The translations under genes were made by a program, and so were the position numbers. Below, piece by piece: positions 1 to 9,685 of a stretch of 64,000 bases of DNA. The DNA lies in NCBI GenBank assembly GCA_039566865.1, contig CM076951.1, positions 15,695,484 through 15,759,483 of the forward strand. Reading direction: 5' to 3'. The notes beneath the pieces are model-generated. The model was not told the origin of the DNA. It searched no databases and saw only the letters and a program-made list of their open reading frames with translations. Origin of the DNA: Aurelia coerulea (lineage: Eukaryota; Cnidaria; Scyphozoa; Semaeostomeae; Ulmaridae). Numbering within the stretch: position 1 is the stretch's first letter; each line of letters begins with the position of its first letter.

Positions 1-198
1 CCAATTTTTGCAACAGGAAAAGAGCCAATAAAATACATTGGCAAATACAATACAACTGATGCAACTGAAAACGAGATGATGGCTGTCAGATGGAGAATTT
101 TTGAGTTTACTCATCAAATTGCAGTACACGACCAGAAGTCCGTTCCAAGTTGCCCCCGTTGCTTTGCAGAATTAGTTATGAGCGGCAATGAAGCCTAG
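1..198 (+). CDS. Rep (HUH/SF3) C-terminus, cut by window start
   Basis: The last 65 codons of the Rep described at 2607-4016, same frame and same stop. It holds the end of the helicase domain, including the ATGKEPI segment and the later arginine-rich RWRIFEF segment, then the short Cys-containing tail. It shows that at least one more unit lies upstream of the window. Confidence 0.9.
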   Translation, partial: PIFATGKEPIKYIGKYNTTDATENEMMAVRWRIFEFTHQIAVHDQKSVPSCPRCFAELVMSGNEA

Positions 199-271
199 AC
201 TTTTGCTTTTAGTTTGAGGACAACGATTAATGCGAGACTTTCTATCAGTTCAATTTTTTGTCGGGTTGTCA

Positions 272-479
272 ACGAGTTACCACGAGTTACCATCACGAGT
301 TACCATTTTTGTTTACAGGCTTCAGTATGGGAAACGACGAGTTACCATTTCTTTTTTTAAAAATAATATAGTATATTATTTTGAAAAAAGAAATGGTAAC
401 TCGTCGTTTCTCATACTGAAGACTGTAAATATAAATGGTAACTCGTGATGGTAACTCGTGGTATCTCATGGTAACTCGA
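272..479. promoter_or_regulatory. Iteron-bearing palindrome, putative replication origin or TIR-TIR junction (copy 1)
   Basis: An imperfect palindrome with arms of about 100 bp centred on G371. The apex AATAATATAGTATATTATT is a perfect 19-bp palindrome. The left arm has CGAGTTACCA at 273, 283, 296 and 338; the right arm has its complement at 394, 436, 449 and 469 plus a degenerate copy at 459. Repeated short motifs beside a hairpin are how CRESS-DNA and other rolling-circle origins are organised, and the apex contains TAATATAGT, which resembles but does not match the TAATATTAC-type nick site. Alternatively the two arms are the left and right inverted repeats of a transposon joined end to end. 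Both readings can hold together. Origin function is inference. Confidence 0.7.
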
Positions 480-769
480 AACTTATAATAATAAATGTCC
501 ATGAAGCAATGGCATACAGTAGGTACCCGCGTATAAGGAGCAGCTTTCTCAGTTTCAACCAAATATTCAGTATCTGAGTTTCTTAAATGTATGTTTCTTA
601 TAGGTGGGTACCAACTGTAATACTTCTGCAACATACCAACGCACAATAATTTCACACAAAGAAGGCTTGAACTTCGATATAGAAATGTTATTCAACTAAT
701 CACCAGTAAGAGAAGATTACAAAGAACTTTTTCATACATAATATGAAGTCGATCTTTTTCAGTATATAT
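480..769. other. Non-coding spacer between palindrome and transposase 3' end
   Basis: About 290 bp in every unit between the palindrome and the transposase stop. It holds no reading frame I would trust. A 120-codon open frame on the minus strand runs from here into the palindrome and is probably accidental. It presumably carries the transposase 3' UTR. Confidence 0.6.
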
Positions 770-1846
770 TCAGTACTTAATGCGTTCTCCTTTACATTTT
801 ATAATCATTTTCATTCGTTTGTTCATTGATTCGATAATTTTGTCTATTGTTGCTGTTGGCACTTCATTCATGATTTGCTTTATCCTGCTTTCAAATTGTT
901 CAATCGTTTCTACTTTAATTTGCCTCTCAAGGGCATCGCGGTGAAGGGCTTGTTTAACAATTCCAAAGAAGTTTTCTATCGGATTTATATCAGGACTTCT
1001 TGGTGGTATAGGTAAAAGTTGCGAGTTTACTTGTTTCATTGCTTCTTTCGCAAGTTTGCTGTTTTGCGACGGATCGCCATCTTGAATCCAAACTCTCGAA
1101 TTTTTTCCCGCTGCTTCAACCATTTTGTTAAAATTTTCTGAAAGAAATTTCGCAAAGAACCTCCCATTCATATTTTCATATCTTTGTGCGCAAACAACTC
1201 CTTTGCCATGAGAAATAGCGACCACCATCTTTACATGTTTCCCGCCTGTTCCACACGCTTGCCCTTTAGATGTGCAGCCACGAATGAGCCCCTCACTTTT
1301 TGTACGCCAAACTCTTCCTCTAGGAGCCAAAGACTGATCAAGAGGGTTTCTTTTGTAAACGAAGCCTACGCCATCGAGGTAGAAAGCTATTTTGTTTGTC
1401 CAGACATCAAAGTGGTGCTCTCTTAACATCTGCTTGGCAAATTTTAATCGAGTTTTTTTATCGCGTTCACTTAATAGTCCCTTTTTCCTTGCTTGAAGGT
1501 AATTGTAGCCTTTTTGGTTTAAAAACCTAGAAACTGTTCTACGAGACACATCTTTCACATCAGCTCGTGCCATCATCCTTTTTACTGTCCAGTTTGGCTC
1601 TTGCCCGCGAAGTGTTTTTACAAGCCGCACAATTTTCCTTTTCTCCCTCACTGATAACTTAGGTGGCCGGCCACCGACGGACTTTAAATCCTCCTGTTTT
1701 CTCTTCCCCCCTGTCGATTCTTTCCAGATGTTGTATATATGCGACCGTGACACAGCAGTTTCTTTTACCAACTCTTTGATGCTGGAATTTTTCTTATACC
1801 GTATGTATGCTCTTATCTCTGGAGAGATTTTCCGAGGACGCACCAT
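770..1846 (-). CDS. Tc1/mariner (IS630 superfamily) DD34E transposase, copy 1
   Basis: Cut-and-paste transposase of 358 aa from the ATG at 1846; an upstream in-frame TTG at 1921 is not needed, and 358 aa is normal for the family. An N-terminal helix-turn-helix region (residues about 5-45, with SRSHIYNIW) is followed by a second DNA-binding region (60-110, with the GRPPKLS linker), then the DDE domain. The catalytic triad is D158 (FYLDGVGF), D256 (WIQDGDPSQNS) and E291 (SPDINPIENFF), with 34 residues between the second D and E. All three are present and the frame is uninterrupted, so the enzyme may be active. It is transcribed away from Rep, and its 3' end faces the palindrome. TGACGTCA, a CRE-like palindrome, lies at 1901-1908 just upstream. 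Family call is firm; activity is inference. Confidence 0.93.
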   Translation of the reverse strand: MVRPRKISPEIRAYIRYKKNSSIKELVKETAVSRSHIYNIWKESTGGKRKQEDLKSVGGRPPKLSVREKRKIVRLVKTLRGQEPNWTVKRMMARADVKDVSRRTVSRFLNQKGYNYLQARKKGLLSERDKKTRLKFAKQMLREHHFDVWTNKIAFYLDGVGFVYKRNPLDQSLAPRGRVWRTKSEGLIRGCTSKGQACGTGGKHVKMVVAISHGKGVVCAQRYENMNGRFFAKFLSENFNKMVEAAGKNSRVWIQDGDPSQNSKLAKEAMKQVNSQLLPIPPRSPDINPIENFFGIVKQALHRDALERQIKVETIEQFESRIKQIMNEVPTATIDKIIESMNKRMKMIIKCKGERIKY

Positions 1847-2606
1847 CTTTATATGACTGTTTTCTTCAACTGCAAAGTTTGCCTTTGCATCAAATTCATA
1901 TGACGTCAGATTAATTTTCAATTATAGACAATTTTGAAATCAAGCCTCGTTCTCGTAATATGAACTAATTGATTAATAATTGGACCTATTTTGTGGCTCA
2001 TGTGAGCTGTTCTAAGTCACTACGTATTTTGGCTTCTAGAGACTGTCTCTAGCATTTTTTACTGAAGGTATGCTTGGAAATATTTATCTCACATAGAAGA
2101 TACAGGAGAGATCATAATGAAAATCACATTATTTTGTTACATAATCTTTCTACTTAAACTCGGAACAAAAGGGATTATGATGCATCCACTAGGGACATCA
2201 ATTAACGGGCTAGAATTTACTTTTTAATGCTCAGAGTCAATGCACAATTGTATTCCAGTCATTAAGATATCCGGTCATCAGGCATAAACTTGCGATGTAG
2301 ATTGGAGGGGAGGGCATTAACGGATGCAATAAAGCTCAGTTTTTACAAAGTCGTTGGAAAGACACCCATGCACAGGATGTATCTACTATTTCTGTCTTGG
2401 TAGTAGTGTGTAGTTAACATGCCTGTGAGTTAGGCAGTCTGGTTGATTGTTCATCTAATTTTTATTGCATCCTAAGTATATTAAAGAGGAAACACATTTA
2501 AATGACTTGATACAGTTTAAAAGGGCAAACTCTATCCTGGATAAAATTAGTCTGCTCAAAACGCACAACGAGATTGACGAAAAGCTTTCTGCAGAATTTC
2601 TTGGTC
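1847..2606. promoter_or_regulatory. Divergent intergenic region between transposase and Rep (copy 1)
   Basis: About 760 bp between the two divergent starts, so it should hold both promoters. Visible items are TGACGTCA at 1901-1908 on the transposase side, the 17-bp palindrome at 2036-2052, and TATATTAAAG near 2477 and TTTAAAAGGG near 2517 as TATA-like candidates for Rep. Equivalent regions are 5665-6424 and 9480-10243. The third carries an extra AATA near 9,962. Promoter activity is inferred from position only. Confidence 0.5.
2036..2052. promoter_or_regulatory. 17-bp perfect palindrome CTAGAGAC-T-GTCTCTAG
   Basis: Two 8-bp arms around a single T, between the divergent genes. Repeated at 5854-5870 and 9669-9685. 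In the last, truncated copy only the first arm remains and the array ends there (13,498). Could be a dimeric protein site or a recombination/breakage point. Confidence 0.6.
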
Positions 2607-4016
2607 ATGTCTGAGACAAATGCGCCCAGTGTCAGTTTTCGAGAGGAGAGTGGTGGAGAATCTGGTTCAGGACTGGACCCGAGAGAGATAAGAAGGTGCT
2701 ACCTCATTACATACAGTCAGGTGGACAAAAGCAAATTTCCAACCAAAGAATCATTTACAGAGGCAGTCGTCAAGTCTTTTGCGGTCGGGAAATCTAAAGC
2801 GAAGCTAGTGCACTGGGTCTGCGTTAGAGAAGAACACGCCGAGGATGGGTTTCACTACCACATGGCCGTAAAATTTTCCGAGGGCAAGCGGTGGAAAAAA
2901 GCGAAAAAGCACTTGCGGACAAAGTACCAAATAAGTATAAACTTTACCGAGAGTGAGAAATACTACAACTATTATAGTGCGTACAAATATTTGATAAAAG
3001 AGGACCCCCAGCCGCTGCACAGTGAAGGACACCCTGATTTAACGTCAGCATCTTCACCAAAAACCTCAAAGTCAACAAAGGCTTTAATGTGCAAGAAACG
3101 CCAGAGATCTGCCGAATCAAGTGGAGGAGTTGGGCAGTCAGCATCGTTAAAACCTGTGAAAAGTCGTAGGCTCTCCAACTTCGAGGTAGCTGAGGCAATA
3201 ATTGCCAAAAATATCAGGGATGACAGAGAGCTGTATGCATTGGCCAACGAGCAGAAAATGGAGGGGAAAACAGACCTGGCCAGTTTCGTGCTTGGAAAAT
3301 CACAAAAGGCAATCAATGAGTTGATGTCTTCTACCTGGAAAATGAACGATGCCGCAGCAAATTTAGCTCGGAGCAAAACATCACGCATGGAGAGAGTGGA
3401 ACAAGCTCTTCACGGGAATTGTGTCGAGGGCTGCCAAGGTCAGTGGATTGTTTGTGCCAAAGAAATTTTGAGAAACAATCGCGTCAGTCTGTATTTTTTT
3501 GCTGCTGCACTTCGAGAGCTGCTTGAAAAAGGAAGAGGAAAGTATCGAAACCTCATGATTATAGGGCCTGCAAATTGCAGAAAGACCTTTATTTTAGATC
3601 CGCTGAATTCAATCTTTGATACTTTCACAAATCCTGCGAATGCAAGCTACGCCTGGCTGGGTGCTGAGACGAAGGAGGTGATATTTCTCAATGACTTTCG
3701 ATATTCCAATGAAATTATGGCCTGGAAGGATATGCTTCTTCTTTTAGAGGGTCAAACCCTTCACTTAGCGGCACCAAAGACGTCTTATGCTCAAGACATT
3801 CTCTTCAACCGAGACACGCCAATTTTTGCAACAGGAAAAGAGCCAATAAAATACATTGGCAAATACAATACAACTGATGCAACTGAAAACGAGATGATGG
3901 CTGTCAGATGGAGAATTTTTGAGTTTACTCATCAAATTGCAGTACACGACCAGAAGTCCGTTCCAAGTTGCCCCCGTTGCTTTGCAGAATTAGTTATGAG
4001 CGGCAATGAAGCCTAG
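2607..4016 (+). CDS. Rep-like replication initiator, HUH endonuclease + SF3 helicase, copy 1
   Basis: A 469-aa protein; I chose the ATG at 2607 over an upstream in-frame TTG. The N-terminal HUH endonuclease has motif 1 YLITYSQ (32-38), motif 2 FHYHM with both metal-binding histidines (83 and 85), and motif 3 YLIKED with the likely nicking tyrosine Y128 and K131. A basic linker (about 150-190) follows. The C-terminal superfamily 3 helicase has Walker A at 320-327, Walker B-like EVIFLNDF (357-364), ATGKEPI (408-414) and an arginine-rich RWRIFEF (434-440). Such proteins nick an origin and unwind it in rolling-circle replication of CRESS-type viruses and plasmids. In this copy Walker A reads GPANCRKT: the last glycine is arginine, which should weaken ATP binding. 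It lies in one unit with a DDE transposase. Confidence 0.88.
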   Translation: MSETNAPSVSFREESGGESGSGLDPREIRRCYLITYSQVDKSKFPTKESFTEAVVKSFAVGKSKAKLVHWVCVREEHAEDGFHYHMAVKFSEGKRWKKAKKHLRTKYQISINFTESEKYYNYYSAYKYLIKEDPQPLHSEGHPDLTSASSPKTSKSTKALMCKKRQRSAESSGGVGQSASLKPVKSRRLSNFEVAEAIIAKNIRDDRELYALANEQKMEGKTDLASFVLGKSQKAINELMSSTWKMNDAAANLARSKTSRMERVEQALHGNCVEGCQGQWIVCAKEILRNNRVSLYFFAAALRELLEKGRGKYRNLMIIGPANCRKTFILDPLNSIFDTFTNPANASYAWLGAETKEVIFLNDFRYSNEIMAWKDMLLLLEGQTLHLAAPKTSYAQDILFNRDTPIFATGKEPIKYIGKYNTTDATENEMMAVRWRIFEFTHQIAVHDQKSVPSCPRCFAELVMSGNEA

Positions 4017-4089
4017 ACTTTTGCTTTTAGTTTGAGGACAACGATTAATGCGAGACTTTCTATCAGTTCAATTTTTTGTCGGGTTGTCA

Positions 4090-4297
4090 ACGAGTTACCA
4101 CGAGTTACCATCACGAGTTACCATTTTTGTTTACAGGCTTCAGTATGGGAAACGACGAGTTACCATTTCTTTTTTTAAAAATAATATAGTATATTATTTT
4201 GAAAAAAGAAATGGTAACTCGTCGTTTCTCATACTGAAGCCTGTAAATATAAATGGTAACTCGTGATGGTAACTCGTGGTATCTCGTGGTAACTCGA
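4090..4297. promoter_or_regulatory. Iteron-bearing palindrome (copy 2)
   Basis: Same structure as 272-479, centred on G4189 with the same 19-bp apex. In the right arm it reads GAAGCCTG where copies 1 and 3 read GAAGACTG, which makes it more symmetrical. The outer degenerate motif reads TGGTATCTCG here, one mismatch from the iteron. Confidence 0.7.
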
Positions 4298-4587
4298 AAC
4301 TTATAATAATAAATGTCCATGAAGCAATGGCATACAGTAGGTACCCGCGTATAAGGAGCGGCTTTCTCAGTTTCAACCAAATATTCAGTATCTGAGTTTC
4401 TTAAATGTATGTTTCTTATAGGTGGGTACCAACTGTAATACTTCTGCAACATACCAACGCACAATAATTTCACACAAAGAAGGCTTGAACTTCGATATAG
4501 AAATGTTATTCAACTAATCACCAGTAAGAGAAGATTACAAAGAACTTTTTCATACATAATATGAAGTCGATCTTTTTCAGTATATAT

Positions 4588-5664
4588 TCAGTACTTAATG
4601 CGTTCTCCTTTACATTTTATAATCATTTTCATTCGTTTGTTCATTGATTCGATAATTTTGTCTATTGTTGCTGTTGGCACTTCATTCATGATTTGCTTTA
4701 TCCTGCTTTCAAATTGTTCAATCGTCTCTACTTTAATTTGCCTCTCAAGGGCATCGCGGTGAAGGGCTTGTTTAACAATTCCAAAGAAGTTTTCTATCGG
4801 ATTTATATCAGGACTTCTTGGTGGTATAGGTAAAAGTTGCGAGTTTACTTGTTTCATTGCTTCTTTCGCAAGTTTGCTGTTTTGCGACGGATCGCCATCT
4901 TGAATCCAAACTCTCGAATTTTTTCCCGCTGCTTCAACCATTTTGTTAAAATTTTCTGAAAGAAATTTCGCAAAGAACCTCCCATTCATATTTTCATATC
5001 TTTGTGCGCAAACAACTCCTTTGCCATGAGAAATAGCGACCACCATCTTTACATGTTTCCCGCCTGTTCCACACGCTTGCCCTTTAGATGTGCAGCCACG
5101 AATGAGCCCCTCACTTTTTGTACGCCAAACTCTTCCTCTAGGAGCCAAAGACTGATCAAGAGGGTTTCTTTTGTAAACGAAGCCTACGCCATCGAGGTAG
5201 AAAGCTATTTTGTTTGTCCAGACATCAAAGTGGTGCTCTCTTAACATCTGCTTGGCAAATTTTAATCGAGTTTTTTTATCGCGTTCACTTAATAGTCCCT
5301 TTTTCCTTGCTTGAAGGTAATTGTAGCCTTTTTGGTTTAAAAACCTAGAAACTGTTCTACGAGACACATCTTTCACATCAGCTCGTGCCATCATCCTTTT
5401 TACTGTCCAGTTTGGCTCTTGCCCGCGAAGTGTTTTTACAAGCCGCACAATTTTCCTTTTCTCCCTCACTGATAACTTAGGTGGCCGGCCACCGACGGAC
5501 TTTAAATCCTCCTGTTTTCTCTTCCCCCCTGTCGATTCTTTCCAGATGTTGTATATATGCGACCGTGACACAGCAGTTTCTTTTACCAACTCTTTGATGC
5601 TGGAATTTTTCTTATACCGTATGTATGCTCTTATCTCTGGAGAGATTTTCCGAGGACGCACCAT
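4588..5664 (-). CDS. Tc1/mariner DD34E transposase, copy 2
   Basis: Full-length 358-aa copy from the ATG at 5664, with the same protein sequence as the copy at 770-1846. The catalytic D, D and E and both DNA-binding regions are intact. Only silent differences such as cgtttc/cgtctc near 4,726 separate the two copies. Confidence 0.92.
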   Translation of the reverse strand: MVRPRKISPEIRAYIRYKKNSSIKELVKETAVSRSHIYNIWKESTGGKRKQEDLKSVGGRPPKLSVREKRKIVRLVKTLRGQEPNWTVKRMMARADVKDVSRRTVSRFLNQKGYNYLQARKKGLLSERDKKTRLKFAKQMLREHHFDVWTNKIAFYLDGVGFVYKRNPLDQSLAPRGRVWRTKSEGLIRGCTSKGQACGTGGKHVKMVVAISHGKGVVCAQRYENMNGRFFAKFLSENFNKMVEAAGKNSRVWIQDGDPSQNSKLAKEAMKQVNSQLLPIPPRSPDINPIENFFGIVKQALHRDALERQIKVETIEQFESRIKQIMNEVPTATIDKIIESMNKRMKMIIKCKGERIKY

Positions 5665-5853
5665 CTTTATATGACTGTTTTCTTCAACTGCAAAGTTTGC
5701 CTTTGCATCAAATTCATATGACGTCAGATTAATTTTCAATTATAGACAATTTTGAAATCAAGCCTCGTTCTCGTAATATGAACTAATTGATTAATAATTG
5801 GACCTATTTTGTGGCTCATGTGAGCTGTTCTAAGTCACTACGTATTTTGGCTT

Positions 5854-5870
5854 CTAGAGACTGTCTCTAG
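5854..5870. promoter_or_regulatory. 17-bp palindrome, copy 2
   Basis: Identical to the one at 2036-2052 and in the same place between the divergent genes. Confidence 0.6.
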
Positions 5871-6424
5871 CATTTTTTACTGAAGGTATGCTTGGAAATA
5901 TTTATCTCACATAGAAGATACAGGAGAGATCATAATGAAAATCACATTATTTTGTTACATAATCTTTCTACTTAAACTCGGAACAAAAGGGATTATGATG
6001 CATCCACTAGGGACATCAATTAACGGGCTAGAATTTACTTTTTAATGCTCAGAGTCAATGCACAATTGTATTCCAGTCATTAAGATATCCGGTCATCAGG
6101 CATAAACTTGCGATGTAGATTGGAGGGGAGGGCATTAACGGATGCAATAAAGCTCAGTTTTTACAAAGTCGTTGGAAAGACACCCATGCACAGGATGTAT
6201 CTACTATTTCTGTCTTGGTAGTAGTGTGTAGTTAACATGCCTGTGAGTTAGGCAGTCTGGTTGATTGTTCATCTAATTTTTATTGCATCCTAAGTATATT
6301 AAAGAGGAAACACATTTAAATGACTTGAAACAGTTTAAAAGGGCAAACTCTATCCTGGATAAAATTAGTCTGCTCAAAACGCACAACGAGATTGACGAAA
6401 AGCTTTCTGCAGAATTTCTTGGTC

Positions 6425-7831
6425 ATGTCTGAGACAAATGCGCCCAGTGTCAGTTTTCGAGAGGAGAGTGGTGGAGAATCTGGTTCAGGACTGGACCCGA
6501 GAGAGATAAGAAGGTGCTACCTCATTACATACAGTCAGGTGGACAAAAGCAAATTTCCAACCAAAGAATCATTTACAGAGGCAGTCGTCAAGTCTTTTGC
6601 GGTCGGGAAATCTAAAGCGAAGCTAGTGCACTGGGTCTGCGTTAGAGAAGAACACGCCGAGGATGGGTTTCACTACCACATGGCCGTAAAATTTTCCGAG
6701 GGCAAGCGGTGGAAAAAAGCGAAAAAGCACTTGCGGACAAAGTACCAAATAAGTATAAACTTTACCGAGAGTGAGAAATACTACAACTATTATAGTGCGT
6801 ACAAATATTTGATAAAAGAGGACCCCCAGCCGCTGCACAGTGCAGGACACCCTGATTTAACGTCAGCATCTTCACCAAAAACCTCAAAGTCAACAAAGGC
6901 TTTAATGTGCAAGAAACGCCAGAGATCTGCCGAATCAAGTGGAGGAGTTGGGCAGTCAGCATCGTTAAAACCTGTGAAAAGTCGTAGGCTCTCCAACTTC
7001 GAGGTAGCTGAGGCAATAATTGCCAAAAATATCAGGGATGACAGAGAGCTGTATGCATTGGCCAACGAGCAGAAAATGGAGGGGAAAACAGACCTGGCCA
7101 GTTTCGTGCTTGGAAAATCACAAAAGGCAATCAATGAGTTGATGTCTTCTACCTGGAAAATGAACGATGCCGCAGCAAATTTAGCTCGGAGCAAAACATC
7201 ACGCATGGAGAGAGTGGAACAAGCTCTTCACGGGAATTGTGTCGAGGGCTGCCAAGGCCAGTGGATTGTTTGTGCCAAAGAAATTTTGAGAAACAATCGC
7301 GTCAGTCTGTATTTTTTTGCTGCTGCACTTCGAGAGCTGCTTGAAAAAGGAAGAGGAAAGTATCGAAACCTCATGATTATAGGGCCTGCAAATTGCAGAA
7401 AGACCTTTATTTTAGATCCGCTGAATTCAATCTTTGATACTTTCACAAATCCTGCGAATGCAAGCTACGCCTGGCTGGGTGCTGAGACGAAGGTGATATT
7501 TCTCAATGACTTTCGATATTCCAATGAAATTATGGCCTGGAAGGATATGCTTCTTCTTTTAGAGGGTCAAACCCTTCACTTAGCGGCACCAAAGACGTCT
7601 TATGCTCAAGACATTCTCTTCAACCGAGACACGCCAATTTTTGCCACAGGAAAAGAGCCAATAAAATACATTGGCAAATACAATACAACTGATGCAACTG
7701 AAAACGAGATGATGGCTGTCAGATGGAGAATTTTTGAGTTTACTCATCAAATTGCAGTACACGACCAGAAGTCCGTTCCAAGTTGCCCCCGTCGCTTTGC
7801 AGAATTAGTTATGAGCGGCAATGAAGCCTAG
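6425..7831 (+). CDS. Rep (HUH/SF3), copy 2, one-codon deletion
   Basis: 468 aa, one residue shorter than copies 1 and 3: an in-frame codon is missing immediately before the Walker B strand, so ETKEVIFLND becomes ETKVIFLND. Walker A again reads GPANCRKT. Other differences are Glu to Ala after the HUH domain (LHSAGHPD) and Cys to Arg near the C-terminus (SCPRRF). The HUH motifs are intact. With both Walker motifs altered, this is the copy whose helicase is least likely to work. Confidence 0.88.
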   Translation: MSETNAPSVSFREESGGESGSGLDPREIRRCYLITYSQVDKSKFPTKESFTEAVVKSFAVGKSKAKLVHWVCVREEHAEDGFHYHMAVKFSEGKRWKKAKKHLRTKYQISINFTESEKYYNYYSAYKYLIKEDPQPLHSAGHPDLTSASSPKTSKSTKALMCKKRQRSAESSGGVGQSASLKPVKSRRLSNFEVAEAIIAKNIRDDRELYALANEQKMEGKTDLASFVLGKSQKAINELMSSTWKMNDAAANLARSKTSRMERVEQALHGNCVEGCQGQWIVCAKEILRNNRVSLYFFAAALRELLEKGRGKYRNLMIIGPANCRKTFILDPLNSIFDTFTNPANASYAWLGAETKVIFLNDFRYSNEIMAWKDMLLLLEGQTLHLAAPKTSYAQDILFNRDTPIFATGKEPIKYIGKYNTTDATENEMMAVRWRIFEFTHQIAVHDQKSVPSCPRRFAELVMSGNEA

Positions 7832-7904
7832 ACTTTTGCTTTTAGTTTGAGGACAACGATTAATGCGAGACTTTCTATCAGTTCAATTTTTTGTCGGGTT
7901 GTCA

Positions 7905-8112
7905 ACGAGTTACCACGAGTTACCATCACGAGTTACCATTTTTGTTTACAGGCTTCAGTATGGGAAACGACGAGTTACCATTTCTTTTTTTAAAAATAAT
8001 ATAGTATATTATTTTGAAAAAAGAAATGGTAACTCGTCGTTTCTCATACTGAAGACTGTAAATATAAATGGTAACTCGTGATGGTAACTCGTGGTATCTC
8101 GTGGTAACTCGA
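7905..8112. promoter_or_regulatory. Iteron-bearing palindrome (copy 3)
   Basis: Centred on G8004 with the same apex and iterons. It carries the GAAGACTG variant in the right arm, as copy 1 does. Confidence 0.7.
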
Positions 8113-8402
8113 AACTTATAATAATAAATGTCCATGAAGCAATGGCATACAGTAGGTACCCGCGTATAAGGAGCGGCTTTCTCAGTTTCAACCAAATATT
8201 CAGTATCTGAGTTTCTTAAATGTATGTTTCTTATAGGTGGGTACCAACTGTAATACTTCTGCAACATACCAACGCACAATAATTTCACACAAAGAAGGCT
8301 TGAACTTCGATATAGAAATGTTATTCAACTAATCACCAGTAAGAGAAGATTACAAAGAACTTTTTCATACATAATATGAAGTCGATCTTTTTCAGTATAT
8401 AT

Positions 8403-9479
8403 TCAGTACTTAATGCGTTCTCCTTTACATTTTATAATCATTTTCATTCGTTTGTTCATTGATTCGATAATTTTGTCTATTGTTGCTGTTGGCACTTCAT
8501 TCATGATTTGCTTTATCCTGCTTTCAAATTGTTCAATCGTCTCTACTTTAATTTGCCTCTCAAGGGCATCGCGGTGAAGGGCTTGTTTAACAATTCCAAA
8601 GAAGTTTTCTATCGGATTTATATCAGGACTTCTTGGTGGTATAGGTAAAAGTTGCGAGTTTACTTGTTTCATTGCTTCTTTCGCAAGTTTGCTGTTTTGC
8701 GACGGATCGCCATCTTGAATCCAAACTCTCGAATTTTTTCCCGCTGCTTCAACCATTTTGTTAAAATTTTCTGAAAGAAATTTCGCAAAGAACCTCCCAT
8801 TCATATTTTCATATCTTTGTGCGCAAACAACTCCTTTGCCATGAGAAATAGCGACCACCATCTTTACATGTTTCCCGCCTGTTCCACACGCTTGCCCTTT
8901 AGATGTGCAGCCACGAATGAGCCCCTCACTTTTTGTACGCCAAACTCTTCCTCTAGGAGCCAAAGACTGATCAAGAGGGTTTCTTTTGTAAACGAAGCCT
9001 ACGCCATCGAGGTAGAAAGCTATTTTGTTTGTCCAGACATCAAAGTGGTGCTCTCTTAACATCTGCTTGGCAAATTTTAATCGAGTTTTTTTATCGCGTT
9101 CACTTAATAGTCCCTTTTTCCTTGCTTGAAGGTAATTGTAGCCTTTTTGGTTTAAAAACCTAGAAACTGTTCTACGAGACACATCTTTCACATCAGCTCG
9201 TGCCATCATCCTTTTTACTGTCCAGTTTGGCTCTTGCCCGCGAAGTGTTTTTACAAGCCGCACAATTTTCCTTTTCTCCCTCACTGATAACTTAGGTGGC
9301 CGGCCACCGACGGACTTTAAATCCTCCTGTTTTCTCTTCCCCCCTGTCGATTCTTTCCAGATGTTGTATATATGCGACCGTGACACAGCAGTTTCTTTTA
9401 CCAACTCTTTGATGCTGGAATTTTTCTTATACCGTATGTATGCTCTTATCTCTGGAGAGATTTTCCGAGGACGCACCAT
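8403..9479 (-). CDS. Tc1/mariner DD34E transposase, copy 3
   Basis: Third full-length 358-aa copy, start ATG at 9479, intact D, D, E triad, same translation as copies 1 and 2. It shares a unit with the Rep that has the canonical Walker A, so the unit from about 8,004 to 11,826 is the one in which both proteins look intact. Confidence 0.92.
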   Translation of the reverse strand: MVRPRKISPEIRAYIRYKKNSSIKELVKETAVSRSHIYNIWKESTGGKRKQEDLKSVGGRPPKLSVREKRKIVRLVKTLRGQEPNWTVKRMMARADVKDVSRRTVSRFLNQKGYNYLQARKKGLLSERDKKTRLKFAKQMLREHHFDVWTNKIAFYLDGVGFVYKRNPLDQSLAPRGRVWRTKSEGLIRGCTSKGQACGTGGKHVKMVVAISHGKGVVCAQRYENMNGRFFAKFLSENFNKMVEAAGKNSRVWIQDGDPSQNSKLAKEAMKQVNSQLLPIPPRSPDINPIENFFGIVKQALHRDALERQIKVETIEQFESRIKQIMNEVPTATIDKIIESMNKRMKMIIKCKGERIKY

Positions 9480-9668
9480 CTTTATATGACTGTTTTCTTC
9501 AACTGCAAAGTTTGCCTTTGCATCAAATTCATATGACGTCAGATTAATTTTCAATTATAGACAATTTTGAAATCAAGCCTCGTTCTCGTAATATGAACTA
9601 ATTGATTAATAATTGGACCTATTTTGTGGCTCATGTGAGCTGTTCTAAGTCACTACGTATTTTGGCTT

Positions 9669-9685
9669 CTAGAGACTGTCTCTAG
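9669..9685. promoter_or_regulatory. 17-bp palindrome, copy 3
   Basis: Identical to 2036-2052. Confidence 0.6.

Noticed and set aside
230..448. A 72-codon plus-strand frame over the palindrome
   Set aside because: Same reason: it is the palindrome translated, and the repeats give the apparent order.
293..655. A 120-codon minus-strand frame present in each unit
   Set aside because: It runs through the palindrome and spacer, its translation is just the iterons read as protein, and it has no recognisable domain.
2805..3388. Several minus-strand frames inside Rep
   Set aside because: Shadows of the Rep frame; no independent coding evidence.
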